Shown piece after piece: positions 35,029 to 42,973 of a DNA stretch of 64,000 nt. Both the position numbers and the translations under genes were made by a program. Position 1 is the first letter of the stretch. Each line of letters begins with the position of its first letter. The notes under the pieces were generated by a model. The model was not told the DNA's origin and did not search any database. It saw only the letters and a program-made list of their open reading frames with translations. Location: assembly GCA_963665735.1 (NCBI GenBank), contig OY762444.1, forward strand, positions 124,001-188,000, written 5' to 3'. This stretch comes from CATOSK01 sp963665735 (lineage in GTDB: Bacteria > Chloroflexota > Dehalococcoidia > Lucifugimonadales > UBA3495).

Positions 35029-35901
35029 TCACCTGTCCAGGTCGGTTTCATCGGTTCCGGTCAAGTCGAAGGCGCGGTTGACGAAGCTGTGGACTGCGAG
35101 GTTAATTTCGGTTTGGAATCGGTCACGGTCCAGGTCGTTCATTCGGAACCCGGCGCCGCTGTATCGGTAGTGGACGGCGTACAGTGTCAGCCAGTTGAGG
35201 CTCTCCCCGGGGTGGTCGGGGTTTTCAAACCTTGTGTAGTCCAGCATGAGTTGGAGTTGGGCGCCGGCCAGGGTCCGGATTTCCGTCGGATTTTCGACCA
35301 ATTCTTCGGCGATTTCTTCGATGTCGTGAATTCTGCCATAGGACAGGTTGGCGGCTGACATCCATGCCTTGAGGGCGTTCTCCACTGCCTGCTGAGCATG
35401 GAACCCGTAGTCTTCCTGGTGGAACGATTCCGGTTCCATCATTCGGTTGAATGTGTCCAGTTGCCGGTACGCCGCTTGTATCCTCTCCTTAACGTCGGGC
35501 CAACTTTCGGGATAGTGGTCTTCGCAGCTGTTGTCGTGGTCGAAGCGTTCTCCGTTCATAACTGTTCCGTCCCGCAATGCCTGGCCTGCAACGTGGTTCT
35601 TGGCTCGTTTGCAATACTCGAACCGTTCCCGCGTCATGGCCGTCACATCAACGCTCAGTCGAGGCGGGTTGAGGCGGAAGTATTCCCGGGCTGCTTTCCC
35701 GGCCCTGGCCTTTGCTGCTAGGGGGGCGGTCGGGCAGATGATCATCAGGTCCACGTCCGAGTCAGGGCGGTGGTCGCCCCGGGCCCGGGATCCGAAGAGG
35801 ATAACCGCGCTGGGTAGAACGGCGTCCTGTACGGCCCGCGCGAGGGCCAACCCAACCCCGTCGGGCTTAACGGGTGCTTGCCCTTTGGTTGAGTGGGACA
35901 T
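35029..35901 (-). CDS. Fused MNT nucleotidyltransferase-HEPN protein
   Basis: A 290-residue fusion. The N-terminal nucleotidyltransferase shows the GSxRxG...DxD motif in FGSRARGDHRPDSDVDLM near residue 37 and a third Asp in LSVDVTAM near 82. The C-terminal half (from about 135) is a HEPN domain: FHQEDYGFHAQQAVENALKAWM, then DIEEIAEELVE and an RY-containing helix. MNT and HEPN usually form a two-gene toxin-antitoxin pair in which MNT AMPylates HEPN; here they are one chain. Unlike all its neighbours the + strand is G-rich here, so the gene is probably a recent arrival or inversion. Confidence 0.85.
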   Translation of the reverse strand: MSHSTKGQAPVKPDGVGLALARAVQDAVLPSAVILFGSRARGDHRPDSDVDLMIICPTAPLAAKARAGKAAREYFRLNPPRLSVDVTAMTRERFEYCKRAKNHVAGQALRDGTVMNGERFDHDNSCEDHYPESWPDVKERIQAAYRQLDTFNRMMEPESFHQEDYGFHAQQAVENALKAWMSAANLSYGRIHDIEEIAEELVENPTEIRTLAGAQLQLMLDYTRFENPDHPGESLNWLTLYAVHYRYSGAGFRMNDLDRDRFQTEINLAVHSFVNRAFDLTGTDETDLDR

Positions 35902-36003
35902 GGAGCTGTCCTCCGGTGTGGGGCAGAGGTGCTTGTTCAGATGTTACCGAACTTTTGCTGGTGGTAGGAACAGGCCGAGGCGAGGAATCTGAGTGTGACG
36001 ACA

Positions 36004-36152
36004 AAGGTCGATTCCCGCGAAAGTGGGAATCCTCCAGCCCAAATTAACCTTGCTACCCCCTGTCCATAGAGACACGGCTTGCCCCGCACTTCAAGCGTCC
36101 CTAACCCGGAACGTAACCCGTCATTCCGGCGTAGGCCGGAATCCAGAAATCC
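36004..36152. repeat. Degenerate A2 and family A copies
   Basis: A decayed A2 copy (36004-36032) and a full family A copy (36118-36152) in the 295-base gap 35902-36196; nothing else is seen there. Confidence 0.75.
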
Positions 36153-36196
36153 TTGCCTACAAGCACGCTGCCCCGCGCCAGGCCTTCCGGACTTTG

Positions 36197-37072
36197 TTAC
36201 CCCAACTGCTCCAACGCCTCCCGCGACAGCATCATCTTCACCGGGCTGATGGGCCGGAACGTCCGCGACACCCGCACGTCCCCGGCCAGGCTGCAAAGGG
36301 TGTAAGCGTCGTAGGGCGCCAGCCCCTTTTCCTCCACCAGAAACTGCACCATCTCCCGCACCGCCTCTTTCATCGCCGGCCCCAATTCCTCCCCGTGGGA
36401 CAGCACCGCAAAGTAGTCCGGGGTCATCGCCCGCGGCCCGTTAATTTTCATTCCCTTTTCCACCGTCACCCGGATGTGCGTGTCCGACGAACACTCCGCC
36501 CCGGTGCCGGCAACGGCCCCGTCCCCCACCACGGCGTGGCAGTCCCCCAGGGCCAGTAGCCCGCCGGGAACGAACACCGGCAGGAAAAGCACGCTCCCCT
36601 CCACCAACTCTTTCATGTCAATGTCTCCCCCGTAGGGGCCGCTGTCGCTGGCCGTGCTTTGCCGGTACGTCGGCGTCGTCGCCACCAACCCCATCGAAGG
36701 ATTCAGCGCCAGTTTCAACCCGCTGGGCAGTACGATTTTCCCGTCTTCCAGCGTCATTACCGTCGGGTAAGCCTCGGTGAATTCCTCTTCCAAAAACCCC
36801 CGCCCCGGCATAACCATGTGCGCCGGGCTTTCCTTGGGCGTGATGCTGATGAACTCGACCCGCAGGGCGTCGCCCGGTTCCGCCCCGTTAATATAAATTG
36901 GCCCGATGGCCGGCCCCTTCAGCGACTTGGCCTCCAGAACGGCGGGATCCCGCACCCCCTCAAAAGCGTCCCAGGTTTCCACCATCAACTCCTCCCCGGA
37001 GTCAATGGTTATCGCTGGCGGTGCCTCCGGTTCCAAAAAGTAGATAATGTTGTCCCGTGTCAAGCGTTTCAT
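36197..37072 (-). CDS. Acetamidase/formamidase family protein
   Basis: Hydrolyses short-chain amides to ammonia and the acid. The 291-residue protein has the signature GDCHAVVGDGAVAGTGAE near residue 185, GPIYINGAEPGDALRVEF near 55, and NPSMGLVATTP near 125. The length and order match bacterial FmdA-type enzymes of the shorter class. ATG 37072 is preceded by GGGGAGGAAAG. It might release ammonia or formate from amides; no transporter is adjacent. Confidence 0.9.
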   Translation of the reverse strand: MKRLTRDNIIYFLEPEAPPAITIDSGEELMVETWDAFEGVRDPAVLEAKSLKGPAIGPIYINGAEPGDALRVEFISITPKESPAHMVMPGRGFLEEEFTEAYPTVMTLEDGKIVLPSGLKLALNPSMGLVATTPTYRQSTASDSGPYGGDIDMKELVEGSVLFLPVFVPGGLLALGDCHAVVGDGAVAGTGAECSSDTHIRVTVEKGMKINGPRAMTPDYFAVLSHGEELGPAMKEAVREMVQFLVEEKGLAPYDAYTLCSLAGDVRVSRTFRPISPVKMMLSREALEQLG

Positions 37073-37131
37073 AACTTTCCTCCCCGTGTTTGTAGCGTGA
37101 CTTACTTGGACTGGTGGCTAACGAAGGATAG

Positions 37132-37168
37132 GCCGTCATTCCGGCGAAAGCCGGAATCCAGAAAATCC
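37132..37168. repeat. Family A repeat
   Basis: Full copy in the gap between the formamidase and phosphoesterase genes. Confidence 0.85.
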
Positions 37169-37272
37169 CGGCCCAGAACAGCGTCATTGAGGCCAGGAAG
37201 TCTTGGCTACCGTCCTAAACGGTGTGATGATGGGTTTATCGGGTTAGTCATCGTTGCGATGGCGACACCCTA

Positions 37273-38004
37273 TCACTCTCGAATCGGCAAAGCAGCCTGG
37301 CGGGTATGCACACCGGCCTCCGGGTCCAGGTCTGCCACCGTCACGTTCACATAATCGTTGCTTTGCAGCGCGCCTAGCGGCGAACCGGAATAGACGGCGC
37401 GGGTATCCCCCTGGGATACGTCCACGTGCCGCTCCCAATGTCCCAGGGCCAGGTAATCACAAGGCGCCTGTGCCACTTCGTCGGGATAAATCGGCGCCGA
37501 GCGCAAGTCTGTATCGTGGTCAAAATGGTAATGCCCGTGGGCCAGCGCCACCAGCCAGTTGCCGTTGGAACTGGCCGGCATCCCTGCCAGCGGCCGGAAC
37601 TCCGGCGTATGGCTGGACATGGCCCGCCCCCAAACGTCCATCGTCAGGTGCGGAAAAGAAACCATCGCCCCGCTTTCTCGCGAAAGGATGTGCAGATTCG
37701 CCGGCGCTTGTTGGAATGGCCGGCGCAGGTACAGGGAATCGGCGTCATAAAGGTCGTGGTTCCCCGGCAGAACAATAGCGGGAACCGAAAGCCGCCCGAT
37801 TTGCTCCAAAAAGAACTCCAGGACTCTATCGGCAACCCTGGCGTGGTCGAAAACGTCCCCCACCAGCAGCAAAGCGTCCCCGCCCAGCTCTGCCACCCCC
37901 GCAACGACAGACTTCAACGCCCGCTCCGAAAGCTGCCCGTGCCAATCATCCCCCAAGTGCGTGTCCGAAGTATGAATCAGCCGTATCCGCTTCCTATCGC
38001 TCAA
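37273..38004 (-). CDS. SbcD-like metallophosphoesterase
   Basis: A 243-residue calcineurin-like phosphoesterase resembling the nuclease domain of SbcD/Mre11. Motifs: LIHTSDTHLGD (residues 9-19), LLVGDVFDHARV near 47, LPGNHD near 78, a HGH motif in LAHGHYHF near 153 and LGHWERHV near 185. It lacks the C-terminal capping domain of full SbcD, and no SbcC ATPase lies next to it. It could be a DNA exonuclease or a general phosphodiesterase. Confidence 0.85.
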   Translation of the reverse strand: MSDRKRIRLIHTSDTHLGDDWHGQLSERALKSVVAGVAELGGDALLLVGDVFDHARVADRVLEFFLEQIGRLSVPAIVLPGNHDLYDADSLYLRRPFQQAPANLHILSRESGAMVSFPHLTMDVWGRAMSSHTPEFRPLAGMPASSNGNWLVALAHGHYHFDHDTDLRSAPIYPDEVAQAPCDYLALGHWERHVDVSQGDTRAVYSGSPLGALQSNDYVNVTVADLDPEAGVHTRQAALPIRE

Positions 38005-38022
38005 AAACGCCTCTCCCTTTCA

Positions 38023-38337
38023 TACCGTCATTCCGGCGAAAGCCGGAATCCAGAAATCCCCGCGAAGGCGGACATTTGCCTTTCCGTAAGACCTCGGATT
38101 CTTAACCCGTAGGGGCAACCCTAGTGGTTGCCCAGCCGCAACCCCGGCAACCTAACCCTTCATTCCGGCTTTCGCCGGAATCCACAAACCCCCTATCGAG
38201 GGGCAGGGGGTGCGATGGACATTCCTGTCCGTCGTCTCTCCGCTCCATCTCCCAATCCTCTGCGCCCCTCCGTGCCTCCGTGTGAAAAACCCCCGCAACC
38301 CAACCGTCATTCCCGCGAAAGCGGGAATCCAAGTCCT
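38023..38337. repeat. Dense repeat cluster
   Basis: Family A copy (38023-38059), family D variant (38107-38132), a family A copy with its loop inverted (38156-38191, GGCTTTCGCC instead of GGCGAAAGCC), a fragment ATGGACATTCCTGTCCGT shared with the family C interior (about 38215-38232), a family F motif (about 38262-38293) and an A2 copy (38303-38337). The 359-base gap 38005-38363 has no gene. Confidence 0.75.
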
Positions 38338-38363
38338 TGTCCCTTGGATACCTGGGGGGAAAA

Positions 38364-39563
38364 TCACTGCTCCGTCCGCCCAATAACCCCCTTATCCCTC
38401 AGTCGGGCAATCTTACCGGCATCGTACCCCAATTCCAGCAGCACTTCTTCGTTGTGCTGCCCCAGCAGCGGCGGGTGATGCCGTACCGATGGCGGCGTTT
38501 CCGACAGTTTCAATGGCGACCCGGTGACCCGCAAATCCGGCACTTTGGGGTGCGGAATGTCCACCATCATTGAGCGGGCCAACACCTGCGGGTCTTGCAC
38601 CACCTCCGACACCCGGTTGATGGGGCCGCAGGGAACCCCGGCGTCGCTTATTATCTCTACCCAATGGGCCGCCGGCTTGGCCCGGAAAATCTCGCTCAGC
38701 GTCTCGATACACTCGGCCCGGTGCGCCACCCTGTCATCGTTGGTCACAAACCGCGGGTCCTCCATCAAGTCCGGCCTTTCCAGCGCGTTGCAGAACCGCT
38801 GCCAAAGGCCCTGGTTAGCCACGCCCACGATGAAAAACCCGTCGGCGGCGGGAAAGCTCTGGTAAGGCACCAGGCTGGGGTGGCCCGACCCCATCCGCTG
38901 CGGTTCCACCTGGGTAGCCAGGTACGCCGCGGCGTGGTAGCTCAGAGCCGAAACCTGCCCGTCCAGCAGCGCCGCCTCGACCCATTGCCCCTGTCCGGTC
39001 TGTTCCCGGTGGTAAAGGGCGGTCATTATCGAGCCGAAAGCCATCATCCCGGTGAACAGGTCAACCAGCGAAAACCCCACCCGCATCGGCATACCATCCG
39101 GGTCGCCGGTCAGGTTCATCAACCCGCTGTACGCCTGAATCAGCAGGTCATAGCCGGGTTTCTGCGCCATCGGCCCGGTGCGCCCATAGCCGGAGATGGA
39201 ACAATAGATAATGTCCGGTTTCAATTCCCTGATGGCGTCGTAACCCAGCCCCATCCGTTCCAGCGCGCCGGCCCGGAAACTTTCGATCATCACGTCGGCG
39301 TCCCGCGCTAGGGACTGGACGATTTCAATGCCTTCCGGTTCTTTCAGGTTGACCGAAACGCTGCGTTTGTTGCGGTTGAACGAAACAAACTGGGTGCTTT
39401 CCCCGTTCCAGAAAGGCGTCCACCCCCGGGTTTCGTCGCCCCGTTCCGGCTCTTCAATCTTGACGACATCAGCCCCCATGTCACCCAGCATCATCGTGCA
39501 AAAAGGGCCGGCCAAAGTACGGGTCAGGTCAACAACCTTAATCTTTTCCAAAGCGGAAGCCAT
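38364..39563 (-). CDS. CaiB/BaiF family III CoA-transferase
   Basis: Moves CoA between carboxylic acids through mixed anhydride intermediates. The 399-residue protein shows KVVDLTRTLAGPFCTMMLGDMGADVVKIE at residues 9-37, NRNKRSVSVNLK near 64, and the catalytic Asp region NLTGDPDGMPMRVGFSLVD near 150-168. A late PYQSFPAADGFFIVGV strand is also typical. The group includes formyl-CoA:oxalate and succinyl-CoA transferases; the substrate is not readable here. GTATGGCTTCC: ATG 39563. Confidence 0.9.
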   Translation of the reverse strand: MASALEKIKVVDLTRTLAGPFCTMMLGDMGADVVKIEEPERGDETRGWTPFWNGESTQFVSFNRNKRSVSVNLKEPEGIEIVQSLARDADVMIESFRAGALERMGLGYDAIRELKPDIIYCSISGYGRTGPMAQKPGYDLLIQAYSGLMNLTGDPDGMPMRVGFSLVDLFTGMMAFGSIMTALYHREQTGQGQWVEAALLDGQVSALSYHAAAYLATQVEPQRMGSGHPSLVPYQSFPAADGFFIVGVANQGLWQRFCNALERPDLMEDPRFVTNDDRVAHRAECIETLSEIFRAKPAAHWVEIISDAGVPCGPINRVSEVVQDPQVLARSMMVDIPHPKVPDLRVTGSPLKLSETPPSVRHHPPLLGQHNEEVLLELGYDAGKIARLRDKGVIGRTEQ

Positions 39564-39643
39564 ACTAAACCCTCGTGGACGCCAAGCTAAGACCCAAACC
39601 GCCCAGAATTATAGCACGGCCAACCAACTCCTCCGCCGACAAG

Positions 39644-39897
39644 ACTCCCCATCCCTACGAGGGCGAGGGCCGGGGCAAGGGCGAAAATTCCCCTCGTACA
39701 TAACCGTCATTCCGGCGAAAGCCGGAATCCAGAAATCCTACGACGGAGAACCGTCTGGCAAAGCAAAATCCCACTGCCAAAACGTAGGGGCGGGTTTCAA
39801 ACCCGCCCGTTCCTCGCCCTCGCCAACCTTGCACCCGCTCCCCCGACTAGCCAAAAACTCCCTCCCCATACTCAGGGGGATGGTTGGGGAGGGGGTT
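39644..39897. repeat. Repeat cluster (B, A, D, B)
   Basis: The 332-base gap 39564-39895 contains a diverged family B copy (39644-39687), family A (39703-39738), family D (39783-39812) and a family B copy (39857-39897) that touches the stop of the HAD gene. No gene is seen. Confidence 0.75.
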
Positions 39898-40660
39898 AGG
39901 AAATCCCCGCCAACTCCCCCAAAACCTCCGGCACCCGTCCCAGGTGGGAAACCGTCACATCCGGGTCCGCCTCTTCACCCGCGCCTTCCGGCCTCCCGTA
40001 AAACCCTTCGATCCACACCGTCCGCATCCCCACTAGGTTGGCCCCCACCACGTCGTTGGCAACGTGGTCTCCCACGTGGGCTGTTTCCCCCGGCGCCGCT
40101 CCCAACTCTTCCAGCGTCATCAGAAAAATCTCCGCCCCCGGTTTCGCCAACCCAACCTCATCAGAAAACGTCAGCGCGTCAAAGTAGCCCAACAAATCGT
40201 GCTGTTCCAAAAACCGCCGGAACGCCGTCCCCGGAGTCATCCCTGTGTTGGAAATCAACCCAATCCGCAACCCCGCATCTTTCGCCCACCCCAGCACCCG
40301 CCGGGCGTCCCGGTGCGGCTGCGGCGGGTAAACGAAAAAGGAATCGCTGTAAGCCCGCAGAATTTCCGCCGTCACATCCTCCGGCAGACGCTCCACCAAC
40401 CCGGAGCTGATGTTGTTGATAAATAACTCCACTTGCTCCCGGAAACTGATGTCTAGGTTGTCCTCCCGTATCCGCCGGCAGTGCCGGAAACAAGCCCGGT
40501 AAGCCCCCCGGATGTGTTCCAGGTCATAATCCTCCCCGAACTCCCGCAACGCCGCCTGCGCACCTTCCAGCCGCACCCCGGTTCTGGCCCGCCCCAGCGT
40601 CGAGTTGTCCAGCAGCAGCGTCTGCCACAAATCAAATGTAACCGTGGTTATCCCTGCCAA
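39896..40660 (-). CDS. HAD-superfamily hydrolase
   Basis: A 254-residue haloacid-dehalogenase-type phosphatase. Motif I reads VTFDLWQTLL: the nucleophile Asp is present but the usual second Asp (general acid) is Trp, a variant seen in some dehalogenase-like branches. Motif II is LISNT, motif III has Lys in LAKPGAEIF and motif IV GDHVANDVVGA. The cap is helical (C1 type). It is not possible to name the substrate. Confidence 0.87.
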   Translation of the reverse strand: MAGITTVTFDLWQTLLLDNSTLGRARTGVRLEGAQAALREFGEDYDLEHIRGAYRACFRHCRRIREDNLDISFREQVELFINNISSGLVERLPEDVTAEILRAYSDSFFVYPPQPHRDARRVLGWAKDAGLRIGLISNTGMTPGTAFRRFLEQHDLLGYFDALTFSDEVGLAKPGAEIFLMTLEELGAAPGETAHVGDHVANDVVGANLVGMRTVWIEGFYGRPEGAGEEADPDVTVSHLGRVPEVLGELAGIS

Positions 40661-40767
40661 GCCATTCCCCCGTCAAAAAACTGCCCGAAAATTAAACTGC
40701 CCCCGTGTCTCTTTTTCGTCAAAAAAGATTTGACCCTCACCCTTTAGTTCGGACTCTTTGCCTCACG

Positions 40768-40941
40768 TATGTCATTCTGAGCAAAGCGAAGAATCTAAAA
40801 TTCTTGACCTAACCAACGTAGGCTTCACCAAGAAATTTTCGACCCTTCCCTTGTCCCACGGCTATAACCAGGAGACTCGGCAATCACCCATCAAAAACCC
40901 CTCCCCCTGCTAGGGGGAGGGCTGGGGTGGGAGTGACCCCC
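40768..40941. repeat. Family E and family B copies
   Basis: Family E element (about 40768-40855, GTCATTCTGAGCAAAGCGAAG) and a family B copy (40897-40941) just before the amidase stop. Confidence 0.75.
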
Positions 40942-40942
40942 C

Positions 40943-42355
40943 CTAAACCGGCGGCCTGCGCCGTCCCCAATCCGTCGCCTGCTCATAGGCGTGCGCCGCC
41001 CGCAACACCGTACCGTCCTCAAAAGGCCGCCCCGCCAGTTGCAAGCCAATGGGCATCCCTTCCCGTGAAAATCCGCAGGGCACCGAAATTGCCGGAAACC
41101 CGGTAATGTTGTAGGGCCGGGTGAAGTGCGTCAACGCCGCAGTCGTGCCTATCGTATCCTCCCCCGCCTGCACCTGCGGCGCCAGAATCGGCGGCGCCGT
41201 CACCGGCTCCGTCGGCCCGGCCAGTAAGTCCACCTCTTCCAGCAGTCCCCGCGCCTCCCGGTTGAACGCCGCCCGCGCCTGCTGCGCCTTCAGATAGTCC
41301 GGCCCGCCCACGAACAGCCCCGCCTCCAGCCGCAGCCGCACCGGCGGATAAATCTTGTCCCCTTCCCGCGCCAGCAGTTCCCGGTGGTACTGCGCCGCCT
41401 CCGTCATCAAAATGGTTCCCGAAATCACCTGGGCGTACTTGAACATCGGCAGCGACACTTCCACCACCGTCGCCCCCAGGTCTGCCAGACGTTCCAACGC
41501 CGTCCGCACCGATTCCGCCACTTCCGGGTCTATCGGCCCTTCCAGGTATTCCCGCGGCGCGCCAATCCGCAGCCCCCGGATGTCCCCGGTCAACGCCGCC
41601 GTGTAGTCCTCCGCCGGCCGTATCGTAGTAGCCACGTCCCGCGGGTCATGCCCGGCGATGACGTTCATCGTCAAAGCCGCATCCTCCACCGTTCTGACCA
41701 TCGGCCCCGGGTGGTCCAGGCTCCACGAAAGGGCCGTCAACCCGTGGCGGCTTACCAAGCCGTAAGTCGGTTTAAGCCCTACAATCCCGCACAGCGACGC
41801 CGGAATCCGCACCGACCCGCCCGTGTCGCTCCCCATCGTTATCGTGCATTGACCCGCCGCGGTTGCCGACCCAGACCCCCCGCTGGAACCCCCGGTCACC
41901 ATTTCCGGATTCCAGGGGTTGTGCATATGGCCGTAGTCGGCATTTTCCCCGGTGGGCCCGTAGGCGAAGGGGTGCATATTCAGCTTGCCCAGCAGAATCG
42001 CCCCGGCCTGGTGGAACCGGGCCGCTACCGTGCAGTCCTCTTGCGGAACGTAATCGTCGAAAATCCGCGTTCCCGACGTGGTTCTGACCCCGGCGGTATT
42101 GAACAGGTCTTTCAACCCCACCGGGATTCCGTGCAGCGGCCCCCGGTAATTCCCCGACTGAATCTCCCGCTCCGCCCGTTGCGCCGCCGCCCGTGCCTCT
42201 TCCGGCAGCAGCGTGATGAACGAATTTAGCGCCCCTTCCGTCGCCTCGATTCGCGACAAGTGGGCGTCAATAACCTCCACCGGCGACAACTCCCGGCTCT
42301 CGATTAGCCGCGCCAGTTCGCCGGCGCTGGCGTAACATAACTCCAACGCATCCAT
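40943..42355 (-). CDS. Amidase-signature enzyme (GatA/AtzE-like)
   Basis: A 470-residue amidase with the Ser-cisSer-Lys triad: Lys in VGLKDLFNTAG near residue 83, cis-Ser in TGGSSGGSGSATAAG near 157 and nucleophile Ser in GSDTGGSVRIPAS near 180. It may hydrolyse an amide, or act as a glutaminase subunit. ATG 42355 has GGAGGAG about 10 bases upstream. The 65-residue gene just upstream resembles the small GatC/AtzG subunits, but no gatB is present, so a true GatCAB complex is not indicated at this locus. Confidence 0.9.
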   Translation of the reverse strand: MDALELCYASAGELARLIESRELSPVEVIDAHLSRIEATEGALNSFITLLPEEARAAAQRAEREIQSGNYRGPLHGIPVGLKDLFNTAGVRTTSGTRIFDDYVPQEDCTVAARFHQAGAILLGKLNMHPFAYGPTGENADYGHMHNPWNPEMVTGGSSGGSGSATAAGQCTITMGSDTGGSVRIPASLCGIVGLKPTYGLVSRHGLTALSWSLDHPGPMVRTVEDAALTMNVIAGHDPRDVATTIRPAEDYTAALTGDIRGLRIGAPREYLEGPIDPEVAESVRTALERLADLGATVVEVSLPMFKYAQVISGTILMTEAAQYHRELLAREGDKIYPPVRLRLEAGLFVGGPDYLKAQQARAAFNREARGLLEEVDLLAGPTEPVTAPPILAPQVQAGEDTIGTTAALTHFTRPYNITGFPAISVPCGFSREGMPIGLQLAGRPFEDGTVLRAAHAYEQATDWGRRRPPV

Positions 42356-42360
42356 ACCCG

Positions 42361-42558
42361 TCACTCCTCCGGCGCCGCCCGAAACGCCAAGTCCGGCTCA
42401 AAATCTTCCACCGCAACTTCATCCAGTTGCGCCAGCCCCTCCAGCGCGTTCTGGACATAGGGAAACAACTCATCCAAGTGTTCATCCCCCACGTCCAGCC
42501 CCGCTTGTTGGGCCAGGTACAAAAACGCCTCTTTGGTCAGGGGTGTCCTCTGTGGCAT
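42361..42558 (-). CDS. Small GatC/AtzG-like amidase partner
   Basis: A 65-residue helical protein: LTKEAFLYLAQQAGLDVGDE followed by LFPYVQNALEGLAQLDEVAVEDFEPDLAF. The layout (helix, Leu/Asp turn, second helix, then a proline-containing tail) resembles GatC and the AtzG subunit that wraps around AtzE-type amidases. The TGA stop lies 5 bases from the ATG of the amidase, so they are translated together. Role as amidase partner is an inference from position and pattern. Confidence 0.75.
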   Translation of the reverse strand: MPQRTPLTKEAFLYLAQQAGLDVGDEHLDELFPYVQNALEGLAQLDEVAVEDFEPDLAFRAAPEE

Positions 42559-42672
42559 CCCGTCCTCCTAGCGCCCCGCCGAATAAACCCCGCCATTATT
42601 GCGGACTAACACCCCCTTGGCAACCAACCCCATCAATAATTGGGGTCTCTTAGTTTTCATTCCTCGCCCTTC

Positions 42673-42837
42673 CATGTCATTCTGAGCGTAGCGAAGAATC
42701 TCAAATCCCCGCAAAAGCCAACGCCGTCCCAACGAAGGAATTTCAGACCCTTACCGTCATTCCCGCGCAAGCGGGAATCGACGTCCCCGTCGCAATCCAA
42801 CCCGTCATTCCGGCGTAGGCCGGAATCCAGAAATCCT
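42673..42837. repeat. Truncated E, A2 and A copies
   Basis: A family E element (from 42673) is cut short by an A2 copy (42756-42786), and a family A copy follows (42801-42837). A TATCAT box at 42934 could serve the aminotransferase. Otherwise the 415-base gap 42559-42973 is empty. Confidence 0.75.
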
Positions 42838-42973
42838 AGCCAAAACCAACGTCGGCCCCCGCCCAACCCGTAGGGGAACAGTGTCGGGTGCCATAGGCCC
42901 AAATGCCAGGGAAGATAATCCCTCCCCCAAATGCTATCATGTCCTTGCCCCAATCCCGGCAAGGAGACGCGCC

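Noticed and set aside
35029..36152. MNT-HEPN gene region as part of a prophage or integron
   Set aside because: No integrase, att site or phage genes are nearby; only one gene has unusual composition.
40943..42558. Glutamyl-tRNA(Gln) amidotransferase GatCA
   Set aside because: There is no gatB, and the amidase and its small partner look more like a separate hydrolase pair.
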